From Dehalococcoidales bacterium (GTDB taxonomy: Bacteria; Chloroflexota; Dehalococcoidia; Dehalococcoidales; UBA2162): a DNA stretch of 63,773 bases. Below are positions 54,941-63,693 of the stretch, one piece after another (position 1 is the stretch's first letter; every line of letters begins with the position of its first letter). Under the pieces are notes generated by a model, which did not search any database, was not told the origin of the DNA, and saw only the letters and a program-made list of their open reading frames with translations. The DNA is taken from NCBI GenBank assembly GCA_016932435.1, contig JAFGCW010000004.1, positions 1-63,773 of the forward strand, written 5' to 3'. The translations under genes were made by a program, and so were the position numbers.

Positions 54941-55453
54941 TTAGACTATGATCTCCTGCACAAAATACACGGCCACCGCCACCGAAATACTGTATATCGC
55001 CATTTTCAGACCCGAAATGATAAGGTTCCTCCTGGAAAGTTTTCCAAGGTAAATCCCGATAATGACAACAGAAAGGACAACCAGCCCGATCGATGTAAAC
55101 AACGCCTGGTTCCCTGAAAGAAATAACAGCGGCAGGATAGGAACGGCTCCTCCTACTATAGTAGCCAGTCCGTCCGCTATCCCGGCGAACATCGACTGCC
55201 TGCCTATTTTCTTGTCGATCACCGTACCGGTCAGGTCTTTACCGACCATTGCTTTCTCGACTTCTCTCAATTCACCATGATATTCTGCCTTCGCGGCGGA
55301 ACTGGCACTGAGCATATTGGCAATGCCGTTGGCAATAGTCCCTCCGACGGCTGCAGCCACAATAACCGGAGTCTCTGCTGACGAAGCCCCAACCACGATA
55401 CCGAGTGTGGAAAGAGAACCGTCGATATAGCCCCGGAGGATATTACCTATCAT
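54941..55453 (-). CDS. VIT1/CCC1-like (TIGR00267-type) membrane protein
   Basis: A 170-residue protein with five predicted helices. RGYIDGSLSTLGIVVGASS and a central SSAAKAEYHGELREVEKAM loop resemble the archaeal TIGR00267 branch of the VIT1/CCC1 iron/manganese transporter superfamily. Transport is not proven for this branch. It overlaps the upstream DUF211 gene by four bases; this pairing is known mainly from archaea. Confidence 0.8.
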   Translation of the reverse strand: MIGNILRGYIDGSLSTLGIVVGASSAETPVIVAAAVGGTIANGIANMLSASSAAKAEYHGELREVEKAMVGKDLTGTVIDKKIGRQSMFAGIADGLATIVGGAVPILPLLFLSGNQALFTSIGLVVLSVVIIGIYLGKLSRRNLIISGLKMAIYSISVAVAVYFVQEIIV

Positions 55454-55740
55454 TCTTCTTCACGCCTGGTCACCTGGGAATCAATCATCTTCTTTCCTGC
55501 TGATACCATATCGATCGAATGTATCGAACCACCGTAGCTTTCAATCACTTCTTCAATATCGATGTACGTAAGATCATGCCCCTCCACGGTTATCTCGATA
55601 GTCTTTGTCTTTTCATCGATCTCCAGGACATGGACCGTGACGCCATCGACACCGTGTATTTCGGCCAGACTCTCGGAAAACTCTATGATGTCAGGATCAT
55701 GGGGTATCAGGACGTCTATTACCAGCCTTTTAACAGCCAA
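55450..55740 (-). CDS. DUF211 family protein
   Basis: A 96-residue ferredoxin-like protein fitting DUF211 (COG1888): KRLVIDVLIPHDPDIIEFSE, HGVDGVTVHVLEIDEKTKTIEI and VIESYGGSIHSIDMV. The family is characteristic of archaea and its function is unknown; a metal-binding oligomer is suspected. TTG start with AAGGAGGGAG upstream. Translationally coupled to the VIT1-like gene, suggesting a regulator or accessory of it. Confidence 0.85.
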   Translation of the reverse strand: MAVKRLVIDVLIPHDPDIIEFSESLAEIHGVDGVTVHVLEIDEKTKTIEITVEGHDLTYIDIEEVIESYGGSIHSIDMVSAGKKMIDSQVTRREEE

Positions 55741-55923
55741 CTCTCCCTCCTTCTAATCGATATATACACTCGAAAGCATTTCCCTGATTATACTATCTCC
55801 TGTTGAAAAAAGAATAGTAGCTAGTTTCCAGTTAATCCGGTATATTTGTCTATCTTTAAAATCATGACCTGTATGGGAACGAGAGACTATAAATCGCCAA
55901 TAGCCTGAATCCACTCAGGTGAT

Positions 55924-57318
55924 CTAAGATTTACCAACATAGACAATTCTTAGATCCCTGACGTTATTTCCTGTATTTCCGGTTTGAATAGTATCGCCTA
56001 ACGCATCCAGAACAGCATGTGAATTATGGTGTCTCATCTCTACGTCCAGTTCAAATCCTGCTTGTTTGATTCTCGCAGTCGTCGATCCGTCGACGATACC
56101 ACCTGCAACATCAGTAGGCCCGTCTGTTCCATCGGAATCAACAGAACCGATAACAATATTTTCACTGTTCGCAATCCTACTCGAAGCAGCGAGTACGAGT
56201 TCCTGGTTTCTTCCTCCTGTTCCGGTCTCTCCATCGGTTCGTACTACCACCTCACCTCCACAAATGAAAACACATGGCGGTTCCAATGGTCTTCCCATTG
56301 CTTCGGCTTCCCGGGCAATAGAGGCGAGTATCTCACCGGTTGGGTGTGCTTCGATATCATTTAAACTGGTAGCCAGGACAGCCGTATTCAATCTTAGTTC
56401 CTTCGCCCGGGCTTCAGCGGCGTTCAACAGGTATTCCGGCCCCATCACTCTGAAAGGGAGATAAGGTCTCCGGGCAAAATCTTCGGGTGAGGGGTGTAGA
56501 TATTGAGGATCAGCTTTCTTCAAAAACTCCCTTACAGAAGCCGGAACAGTGTCCCATATTTCGTATTTTTTCAAGACGTATATAGCACGCTCATATTCGT
56601 TGTCAAAAGTCCGATCGAAGAATGTGTGCCCGTGCAGTTTCAAGGGTAACTCGGTAGCCTCCAGTTTTACCAGGGTAGCATCTTTAACATATTTAGCGTG
56701 CTTCATTCTGACAACGGCAAGCAGGTTCCTGACCGCATTTGCTTCCGGCATGCTGGCTCCGCAGCCGAAATATAGTATCCGGTAGATAACCTGAAGGTCA
56801 TCAAGTGAGATACCGGGAGCAGGCAGAGCTTTTAAAGCAGAACCTCCCCCGGATGTGACCCAGAAGACAATATCGCCTTTACCCGCCCTCTTTTCTATCT
56901 CCAGCATCCGTGCAGCACCTTTGACACTGTCTTCGTCGGGCATGGGATGCCCGGCGAGAGTCACGTTAACCCTGTGACAGACTACTTCGTCTCCTTTTTT
57001 TATATTTATCTGACCTTCGGTTATCAGGTCTCCAAGGACGTCTTCAAGGGCCAGAGCAATCTTCTGTACCGACTTTCCACCGCCAACGACGTAAATGTTA
57101 TTGACATCATCAAGATCATATTCGACCGGCTCCTGTCCGACCGGCTCCGAAAACTCAGGATTGCCAATGATTAACTTATTTCCTTCCAGCCTGACGACCT
57201 TTTTGGTGTTTTCATAGGGATCCGGCGCAGCGAGAGCGGTCTCCATGATATCCAGCACCACTCGTCTGTCCGTAGTGTTGCCGTGAGATAACAATTCATC
57301 AAGGTTCTTGATAATCAT
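55924..57318 (-). CDS. Glycerate 2-kinase (DUF4147/MOFRL)
   Basis: A 464-residue glycerate kinase of the GckA/TtuD class. The DUF4147 half shows VVGGGKSVQKIALALED, LAGHPMPDEDSVKGA and WVTSGGGSALKALP; the MOFRL half shows FICGGEVVVR, GTGGRNQELVL and SDGTDGPTDVAGG. It phosphorylates D-glycerate to 2-phosphoglycerate with ATP. The enolase-like gene immediately upstream (22 bases) would use that product if it were a true enolase. A moderate AGAGAAG precedes the ATG. Confidence 0.88.
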   Translation of the reverse strand: MIIKNLDELLSHGNTTDRRVVLDIMETALAAPDPYENTKKVVRLEGNKLIIGNPEFSEPVGQEPVEYDLDDVNNIYVVGGGKSVQKIALALEDVLGDLITEGQINIKKGDEVVCHRVNVTLAGHPMPDEDSVKGAARMLEIEKRAGKGDIVFWVTSGGGSALKALPAPGISLDDLQVIYRILYFGCGASMPEANAVRNLLAVVRMKHAKYVKDATLVKLEATELPLKLHGHTFFDRTFDNEYERAIYVLKKYEIWDTVPASVREFLKKADPQYLHPSPEDFARRPYLPFRVMGPEYLLNAAEARAKELRLNTAVLATSLNDIEAHPTGEILASIAREAEAMGRPLEPPCVFICGGEVVVRTDGETGTGGRNQELVLAASSRIANSENIVIGSVDSDGTDGPTDVAGGIVDGSTTARIKQAGFELDVEMRHHNSHAVLDALGDTIQTGNTGNNVRDLRIVYVGKS

Positions 57319-57340
57319 TGGACTTCTCTTTTCGTTTTTA

Positions 57341-58633
57341 TTACGGTTGTGGAATGGTCGTCCCGCATTTAAAAGCGTCTTTGCCCAGGAATCTTGCGTG
57401 ACTGCCTAATTCTTCTTCGATCTGCTGAAGTCTGTTTGCGGTAGGGCCCATGGAGCTTTCCCTGATGGTAGTGGCATTGATGCCCACTGAATAATCAGCG
57501 ATATCGGCTCCTTCCCCTCTGCTGGGACAGGGCATGACACCGTACCCTTTCTGATAAGCCATTTGTACCGTATCGAATGCCTCGCTTATGGAACCTACCT
57601 GATTGACTTTAAGCAGCACAGAGTTGCAGGCGCCGACCGCCATTCCCTGTTCAAGTCGTTCAGCATTCGTGCTGAAAAGGTCATCCCCGACAACCTGAAT
57701 ACCCAGTTCTTTTGTCAGGATGGCATGACCCTCGAAATCATCTTCATCAAGCGGGTCTTCAAGAATAACAAAGGGATAATTTTTCACCATATCATGATAA
57801 AGCCGGATAAGATCGTCTCTGGTCTTTTCTTCCCTGGAGAACAAGTATTCGAAAACATCCTTTTCCTTGTTGTAATAGGTTCCGGCAGCCACGTCTACCT
57901 GGATACCCATCCTGTCCGTGTATCCTGATTTTTCGATAGCCTCCGTCATAACGTCCCAAATTTCTCTTTCATGCTCAACGACGCCCTCGGGGATTATAAC
58001 TCTAAAGTTACCGATGACTTTCATGTTAAACCTGTCTTCTATCATCTTCAGGTACACTTTTTGTATTTCCCAGGTGGCATAGCAGGCTTCTTTAAAAGTA
58101 TCGAAGCCATAGGCCATAAAGGAATAGCTTGGTTTATCACCGTGAATCGGTTTACCACCATATCTTTCAAGGCTGTTTAGGATTCCTACTCCCGGAACGG
58201 GCAGTACGCAGGCATTCATTCCGCCGATATGCTGGTAAAGAGGAATACGCAGGCTGGCAGCGCCGGCTTTTAATGCCGCAGCCGAAACACTCGCAGTGGT
58301 ATTGCCACCCAGATTCGCCTTGTTCGGAGTCCCGTCTAATTCCAGCATAATCTCGTCGATCTTCCATTGTTTGGATGCATCGACTCCTTTGAGGGCAGGC
58401 GCAATAATGTCGGTGACATTTTTAACGGCTTTCAGTACTCCCAGTCCGTGGTATCGTTCTCCTCCGTCATAAGCGAATTGCACTTCGTGTTCGCCAACGG
58501 ACAGTCCTGCGGTAGCTTCGGCAACCCCGACCGCGCCGCTTTCCGTTATAACGGTCGCTTCAATGGAAGGATGACCCCTTCCGGACAATATCTCCCTGGC
58601 ATATACTTCCCTGATTATAGAACCTTCCGGCAT
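57341..58633 (-). CDS. Enolase-superfamily protein with altered active site
   Basis: A 430-residue protein with end-to-end similarity to enolase, including metal ligands D247 (VDVAAGTYY), E292 (LEDPLDEDD), D317 (VGDDLF) and the base lysine K342 (LLKVNQVGS). Several catalytic elements differ: the GASTG loop is ATAGLSVG, the GDEGG acid loop is replaced near GNFRVIIPEG, SHRSGE is CPSRGE (368-374), and the late KTGS lysine is arginine (TIRESS, R391). It may not convert 2-phosphoglycerate to PEP. TAGGAG precedes the ATG. Co-transcribed with the glycerate kinase. Confidence 0.8.
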   Translation of the reverse strand: MPEGSIIREVYAREILSGRGHPSIEATVITESGAVGVAEATAGLSVGEHEVQFAYDGGERYHGLGVLKAVKNVTDIIAPALKGVDASKQWKIDEIMLELDGTPNKANLGGNTTASVSAAALKAGAASLRIPLYQHIGGMNACVLPVPGVGILNSLERYGGKPIHGDKPSYSFMAYGFDTFKEACYATWEIQKVYLKMIEDRFNMKVIGNFRVIIPEGVVEHEREIWDVMTEAIEKSGYTDRMGIQVDVAAGTYYNKEKDVFEYLFSREEKTRDDLIRLYHDMVKNYPFVILEDPLDEDDFEGHAILTKELGIQVVGDDLFSTNAERLEQGMAVGACNSVLLKVNQVGSISEAFDTVQMAYQKGYGVMPCPSRGEGADIADYSVGINATTIRESSMGPTANRLQQIEEELGSHARFLGKDAFKCGTTIPQP

Positions 58634-58809
58634 TGTTCTACTCCTAAAAACATACTTGAGGTATAAGTGTTATTCAAAATGATATTTGAAGGAACACCGT
58701 TTTAGCAAGAATCGAAAATACTTTCCATGTTCTGGTATTTACATGTCCGATTATTAACACATATTATATATGATACTGAAAAAATAATATGGAAAGAAGG
58801 AGTACTCGC

Positions 58810-60021
58810 ATGAAGTTAACAAAGCTTGAGACATACATAGTTGAAGTTCCTCCACCCGGTTATGGAGGTAATTACTGGTTCTTTATCAAACTGCATACCG
58901 ATCAAGGTATATATGGATGGGGTGAAACAGCTACGCTGGGTGTCTTCTACCGATTGCAGAAAAGTTATGTGGCTCTTATGGAAGAAATATTTGAAACTCA
59001 TCTCAAAGGTGAAAACCCGTTAGATAGAGAACGTTTATCGAAAACGCTCTATGCCGCACTTTCATGTCGCCATTCGGAATACTTTACACAGGGACTTGTG
59101 AGCGCTATCGATGTGGCATTATGGGATATTGCCGGTAAAGTCAGTAATCAGCCGGTATATAACCTGCTTGGTGGTGTTTTCAGGGACAAAGTACGAAGCT
59201 ACACCTATATATACAACATTAAGACAGGAGGAGAGGTACGTTCCGACTGGTTTGATGCAGGCTGGATAGCTGAAAATGCTCAATACCTGGTTGAAGAAGG
59301 CTTTACAGGTTTAAAACTCGATCCGGTGCCCATGGTACACTTTGAACCCCCGTTAACACCCGAGGAAGCGAGTACTGGCGGATACGGCGTCATGTACCGC
59401 AATCCATTCAATATGACCCTGGAACACTATGAGAAAGTGGAAGAAACCATCGGGGCACTCCGTGATGCTGTCGGTAACAAGGCCGATATTTTAATAGGAA
59501 CTCACGGTCAAATGACGACTGCTTCAGCGATCAGGCTTGCCAGGGTGCTTGAGCCTTTTAAACCATTATGGTTCGAGGAACCGGTACCGCCCGAGAACAC
59601 CAAAGAAATGGCTAAAGTAGCTAGGAGTACGACCATTCCGATTGCTACGGGTGAAAGGCTTACTACCGTGTTTGACTTTACCAGATTACTGGAGGACGGT
59701 GCCGCTACTTACCTGCAGCCGGATCTCGGCTCCTGCGGAGGTATCAGCGAATGTAAGAAAATAGCGGCCATCGGGGAAGGTTACTATGCCCAGATGGCGC
59801 CTCATGTCTGGGGAGGGCCGGTTATCACCGCGGCAGCCTTGCAGATCGATGCCTGTATACCCAATTTCCTCATCCAGGAAAGTATTTACAAAGGTGGAGG
59901 ATACTTTGATGAGATTGTGGTAGAACCCTTTGTATGGGAAAAAGGCTATTATGGTCTGCCGACATCGCCGGGAATCGGTGTGGACCTGAACATGAAAGCT
60001 GTTGAGAAGTTTAAAGTATAA
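58810..60021 (+). CDS. Mandelate racemase/muconate lactonizing-family dehydratase
   Basis: A 403-residue MR-type enolase-superfamily enzyme like galactonate/arabinonate dehydratases. GWGETATLG, GLKLD (K169), LWFEEPVPPEN (E256/E257), TGER (E282), LQPDLGSCGG (D305) and APHVWGGP (H332) are present. The usual first metal ligand in the DFHG motif appears as GTHG (230-233), so Asp is missing there. Expected reaction is dehydration of a sugar acid. AGAAGGAG precedes ATG 58810, preferred to a codon 21 bases upstream. Divergent from the enolase-like gene, hinting at one sugar-acid route. Confidence 0.87.
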   Translation: MKLTKLETYIVEVPPPGYGGNYWFFIKLHTDQGIYGWGETATLGVFYRLQKSYVALMEEIFETHLKGENPLDRERLSKTLYAALSCRHSEYFTQGLVSAIDVALWDIAGKVSNQPVYNLLGGVFRDKVRSYTYIYNIKTGGEVRSDWFDAGWIAENAQYLVEEGFTGLKLDPVPMVHFEPPLTPEEASTGGYGVMYRNPFNMTLEHYEKVEETIGALRDAVGNKADILIGTHGQMTTASAIRLARVLEPFKPLWFEEPVPPENTKEMAKVARSTTIPIATGERLTTVFDFTRLLEDGAATYLQPDLGSCGGISECKKIAAIGEGYYAQMAPHVWGGPVITAAALQIDACIPNFLIQESIYKGGGYFDEIVVEPFVWEKGYYGLPTSPGIGVDLNMKAVEKFKV

Positions 60022-60459
60022 CGTGAAAGACTGGTGCTGAAGTGTTTTCAGCGCCAGTCTATTTTGGATAATTTACATAGTAATCATTATTCGATATTGT
60101 GGATTACACATACAAATCTAACAAACCGAGTTTTGTTGGATATCATTTAGAAAGACTGCAATATCTGTATTACACGAAGTTATATCGGAAGAAAAGCCTG
60201 TGCATAACTCACAATATAAAAAATCAAAATTAAGCTGGTCACTAACAGTAATTCATCTATAAATTTTTACTACATAAACAATACTTCATATAGTTCTCGG
60301 CATATATCCTGACGATTAGATTATCCTGTAGCAAGTTGAAGGATATTCAGTAGTGACTTTTAAATAAATGCTAGTGATTGTATTTACATTGGTAAATATG
60401 TGTTTTTAATTGTGGTATTATTAATAAACGAGATAAATAATATACGATGGAGTAAAATA
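60022..60459. other. AT-rich intergenic region, terminator then no gene
   Basis: About 440 bases. Apart from the terminator at 60028-60066 I see no coding frame or RNA structure I can support. Confidence 0.5.
60028..60066 (+). terminator. Terminator after the MR-family gene
   Basis: AGACTGGTGCTGAA and TTCAGCGCCAGTCT form a 14-base stem with one G-T pair around a short loop, followed by ATTTT. Confidence 0.8.
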
Positions 60460-60687
60460 ATGAACACTGGTGATAGAGTTAAAATACTATCTGGTGACTT
60501 TATGGGTAAATTCGGCAAAGTAAAAGTTCGTCATTTTAACATATTACCTGGTGAAATGAAAAAGATAAAAGCCGGAGTGATATTAACTGGCAAAGACAAT
60601 GAAACACTTTACAGTGTCCGTATTGACGGAGAAAAGGAAAGTGTGTATTTCCCAAAGAATTGTCTGGAACTAGTTTCGGATAAATAG
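60460..60687 (+). CDS. KOW-like small protein
   Basis: A 75-residue protein with TGDRVKILSGDFMGKFGKVKV, the pattern of a KOW/NusG-type beta-barrel, and a second barrel-like half ending SVYFPKNCLELV. ATG 60460 has GATGGAG upstream; the frame is open further upstream but without similarity. It probably binds RNA or ribosomal components, which is inferred only from the fold. Confidence 0.65.
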   Translation: MNTGDRVKILSGDFMGKFGKVKVRHFNILPGEMKKIKAGVILTGKDNETLYSVRIDGEKESVYFPKNCLELVSDK

Positions 60688-60982
60688 TTTTGATATAAAA
60701 ATTATAGTGAGATCAGTATTTATGCGATGAGTGGCAGAGGATATATCCTTTTCAATCAAAGATTTTTGCATAATAGAAGGAAAATGCTTTATATAGGTTA
60801 AAACATGTATAGTCGGAATTATCCTCTATGGTTTGTATAATATATTTTCTGTTCGTGGTACAATACAAACATAGAATAAGTTTAGGTTAATACAGACTTC
60901 TTTAAAGAATCCCCCATTCGATTCAAATCAAGATTGGATGACCCGAACTCTATCGGAAATCTCGAAGAGAGGAGGTCATTCA

Positions 60983-61171
60983 ATGAGCTTTCAAGACAAG
61001 TCGATCCAATGTTCCGATTGCGGGACTACGTTTACTTTCAGCGCTGGAGAACAAGAATTCTACCAGACCAAAGGATTTACCAATGAGCCAAAACGTTGTC
61101 CTTCGTGCCGTCAAGCTAATAAAAAACAACGTTATGGCAGTGGAAACGACAACTACAGTTCCAAATGGTAA
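60983..61171 (+). CDS. Zinc-ribbon protein (zf-trcl type)
   Basis: A 62-residue protein: CSDCGTTFTFSAGEQEFYQT, then GFTNEPKRCPSCRQANKK. This is the conserved probable zinc-ribbon domain with CxxC pairs at 10/13 and 39/42. GAGAGGAGGT precedes ATG 60983. The family is common in bacteria and of unknown role. The sigma factor gene follows about 240 bases downstream. Confidence 0.85.
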   Translation: MSFQDKSIQCSDCGTTFTFSAGEQEFYQTKGFTNEPKRCPSCRQANKKQRYGSGNDNYSSKW

Positions 61172-61220
61172 ATGTCTGGCAGAACTCCACCTGGACAAGC
61201 CTAGATAAACCAAGTACTCA

Positions 61221-61266
61221 GGGGACAGGGCGGCAACATTCTAATACTCTGTGACGCTGTGTCCCC
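61221..61266. terminator. Weak hairpin after the zinc-ribbon gene
   Basis: GGGGACA (61221-61227) pairs with TGTCCCC (61260-61266) around a 32-base loop; a C/T-rich tail follows. Possible terminator. Confidence 0.35.
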
Positions 61267-61408
61267 TTCCTCTCCTTATAAATACTTATAGGTAGATGTA
61301 AAGGGATCTCTGGGTAGATAACTCCGAGTGTCTTAATAATATTCCTCTATGGTATTAGATAAACCTCTAGCCTGATTCTCAAACATTAACCAGATAAAGG
61401 AGAAATGA

Positions 61409-62845
61409 ATGGATTTGGAACGTTTCAAGGATCCGGAGGAATACAGGGAATACGTCAACGTTGGGCAAGAAATATCTTCATCGAGAAATTTTACGGAAGA
61501 ATATGAAATAAAGGACCTGGGATTAAAGCCATCCTTGAAGATTTCGGAAAATGAAGAACTGGATATAGCCAATGACCCGGTCAAACAATATCTCCACGAA
61601 ATTGGCAGAGTGAACCTTCTTACTGCCCAAACTGAAAAAGACTTGGCTAAGAAGATAGAATTAGCAAAACGACTCAGGCAGATAAAGCAAGATTATATAA
61701 ACGAAAATGGGGAATTGCCTTCACCGACACAAATAGTTTTAACCTTACCTAGAGAAATCGGTCGGTCAGTGGCTATTCTCCGCCTTCTTAGAGAAGAACT
61801 TGGCCTTCCAGCTACTGAGAGTTTTCTCGAGAGTATTTCCGAGACCAGAATACGTAAGAGTATTGATGGAGTTTTAGACCAGCAGATGATAACTTCGATG
61901 GCGTTTAAATTTGGTAAATCGGTATTCGATACCGAGCACCTTTTAATAAACCTGTCTTTGAATTGGGATCTAATGCCAGATGTAATCTTGAATACTATTG
62001 ATCGACGTGTATCAACGGCTGATCTTGAACATTTATTGGCAGAAAAAGATGTAGCAAACTCAATGAGAGAATATGAAAAGCAAATCAAAGAGTTTATGGA
62101 CAATATTGAATTAGAAGCAAAAAAGGCGGGAAAGACTCTCATTGAAGCCAACCTGCGCCTGGTAGTCAGCGTAGCCAAGAAACACCTCGGCCATGGGATG
62201 TCTTTACTCGATCTCATTCAAGAAGGGAATATTGGTCTGATCAGAGCAGTTGATAAATTTAATCTACACCGGGGCTTTAAATTCAGTACTTATGCCACCT
62301 GGTGGATTCGTCAAGGAATCACTCGAGCTATCTCTGACCAGGCACGAACTATCCGCGTCCCTGTCCATATGGTTGATGCCATCAGGAGGCTATTGAAGAT
62401 AAGACGTAATCTAGTACAGGAATATGGTCGCGATCCAACCCTGGAGGAAATAAGTAAAAAAATAGAACTATCGGTTGAAAAGATCGGTGAGATATTTAAG
62501 GCAGCCCAATTCCCGATATCCCTGGAGACACCAATCGGTGATGAAGGTGATACTCAATTAAGTGATTTTATCGAGGATCAGGACTCGGTAACACCGCTTG
62601 ATGCAACCTCCAAACAATTACTCAAAGAAAAGGTCGACGAAGTATTATCTGAACTTACTCCACGTGAACAGAGAGTACTTGTACTGAGATTCGGTCTTGA
62701 AGATGGGCGTGGTCGGACTCTTGAAGAAGTAGGGTATGAATTCAACGTAACACGAGAACGTATTCGTCAGATAGAAGCGAAAGCCCTCCGTAAACTTCGA
62801 CATCCCAGCCGCAGTCGTAAACTTAGAGGTTATCTGGAAGAATGA
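61409..62845 (+). CDS. rpoD: RNA polymerase sigma factor, RpoD type
   Basis: A 478-residue group 1/2 sigma-70. Region 1.2 is [19 protein letters not shown] (about 56-74), a non-conserved insert spans about 95-220, region 2 is [16 protein letters not shown] through [17 protein letters not shown] with [17 protein letters not shown], region 3 [14 protein letters not shown], and region 4 [15 protein letters not shown] with [19 protein letters not shown]. The intact 2.4 QGITRA and 4.2 helices fit the TTGACA/TATAAT promoters seen here. Region 1.1 is short and acidic. AAAGGAGAA precedes the ATG. Whether it is the housekeeping copy is not certain. Confidence 0.92.
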   Translation: MDLERFKDPEEYREYVNVGQEISSSRNFTEEYEIKDLGLKPSLKISENEELDIANDPVKQYLHEIGRVNLLTAQTEKDLAKKIELAKRLRQIKQDYINENGELPSPTQIVLTLPREIGRSVAILRLLREELGLPATESFLESISETRIRKSIDGVLDQQMITSMAFKFGKSVFDTEHLLINLSLNWDLMPDVILNTIDRRVSTADLEHLLAEKDVANSMREYEKQIKEFMDNIELEAKKAGKTLIEANLRLVVSVAKKHLGHGMSLLDLIQEGNIGLIRAVDKFNLHRGFKFSTYATWWIRQGITRAISDQARTIRVPVHMVDAIRRLLKIRRNLVQEYGRDPTLEEISKKIELSVEKIGEIFKAAQFPISLETPIGDEGDTQLSDFIEDQDSVTPLDATSKQLLKEKVDEVLSELTPREQRVLVLRFGLEDGRGRTLEEVGYEFNVTRERIRQIEAKALRKLRHPSRSRKLRGYLEE

Positions 62846-62896
62846 TCTGGTAAACTTAGCTCTCAAGTTGTACCGGTGCATTGAGAAGAAGAAGAC

Positions 62897-63078
62897 ATGT
62901 TTGAGTATTCTACAGCCGTAAAAAATATCCGATTTACTATTATGGTAGGTAATGAAGCAGAGGAACTTGATGCCCTAACCGATAATTGGCTTAACACCAT
63001 CAATAAGTCCAGATATATAAAATTACATTAAATAATATCGAACAGCCTACCGTAGTGGTTATTCACAAACCGAATTAA
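62897..63078 (+). pseudogene. Frameshifted DUF2758/Cse60-like gene
   Basis: ATG 62897 gives KNIRFTIMVGNEAEELDALT and TDNWLNTINKS, then stops at 63029. One base shift near 63011 continues IYKITLNNIEQPTVVVIHKP to a stop at 63078. The combined product has the same strand-helix-strand plan as the gene at 63299 (VKFFKASDFDEVEELVNKWI, YDIQYN, VSVMIVYG). It looks like a broken paralogue. A polyA run at the junction also allows sequencing error. Confidence 0.5.
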
Positions 63079-63298
63079 TGCGGTAAAGAGGAAAAATATT
63101 ATTGAAAAGTTATCGTCGTGATCAAAGTAGTGCGTATAGTTGGGAAACTCACAATACAAGCGGACATTACCTAGACACAGCGTCGATACTGAAATCTTGT
63201 GTTTGAGTCATAACCATAAGGCAACACTATAAATAAACCGTAATAAATAGTCGTCAATCTCCTATAAAAAAACAAGGCATAGAATGGGGTGAGTTACG

Positions 63299-63532
63299 AT
63301 GGATAAAATTCAACCGATTACAGGAACAAAAGTTAAATTTTTCAAAGCCTCGGATTTCGATGAAGTGGAAGAATTAGTTAATAAATGGATTGATGAAAAT
63401 GACAGTCGTTACAAGTATATCTACGATATTCAATACAATCATAATATGGTACTCGAGGAGCAGGATGCCATCTACGAGCATACTCTCTATGGGCATAACG
63501 TTTCCGTCATGATAGTGTACGGGATTAAGTAA
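63299..63532 (+). CDS. DUF2758/Cse60-like small protein
   Basis: A 77-residue protein: TKVKFFKASDFDEVEELVNK, a Trp-containing helix end, IYDIQYN and a final VSVMIVYG strand. The order resembles the Cse60/DUF2758 family of small alpha/beta proteins, first named in sporulation but broadly distributed. No spore genes are seen here. GGGGTGAG precedes the ATG. Its broken paralogue lies just upstream. Confidence 0.6.
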   Translation: MDKIQPITGTKVKFFKASDFDEVEELVNKWIDENDSRYKYIYDIQYNHNMVLEEQDAIYEHTLYGHNVSVMIVYGIK

Positions 63533-63693
63533 ATCTGAAACAGCCGAAGTTTAAGCATTTTCTCTTGAGAAGTTTTGGATTATTTTTCTTTGTAATTCAT
63601 TTAAAACGTTCGGTTTTACCTTTGGAGAACTACACCTGACGGCAAGGCATGAATTATGGTGGACGTTTTTACATGTTTTCCCGCATTTGAGTA

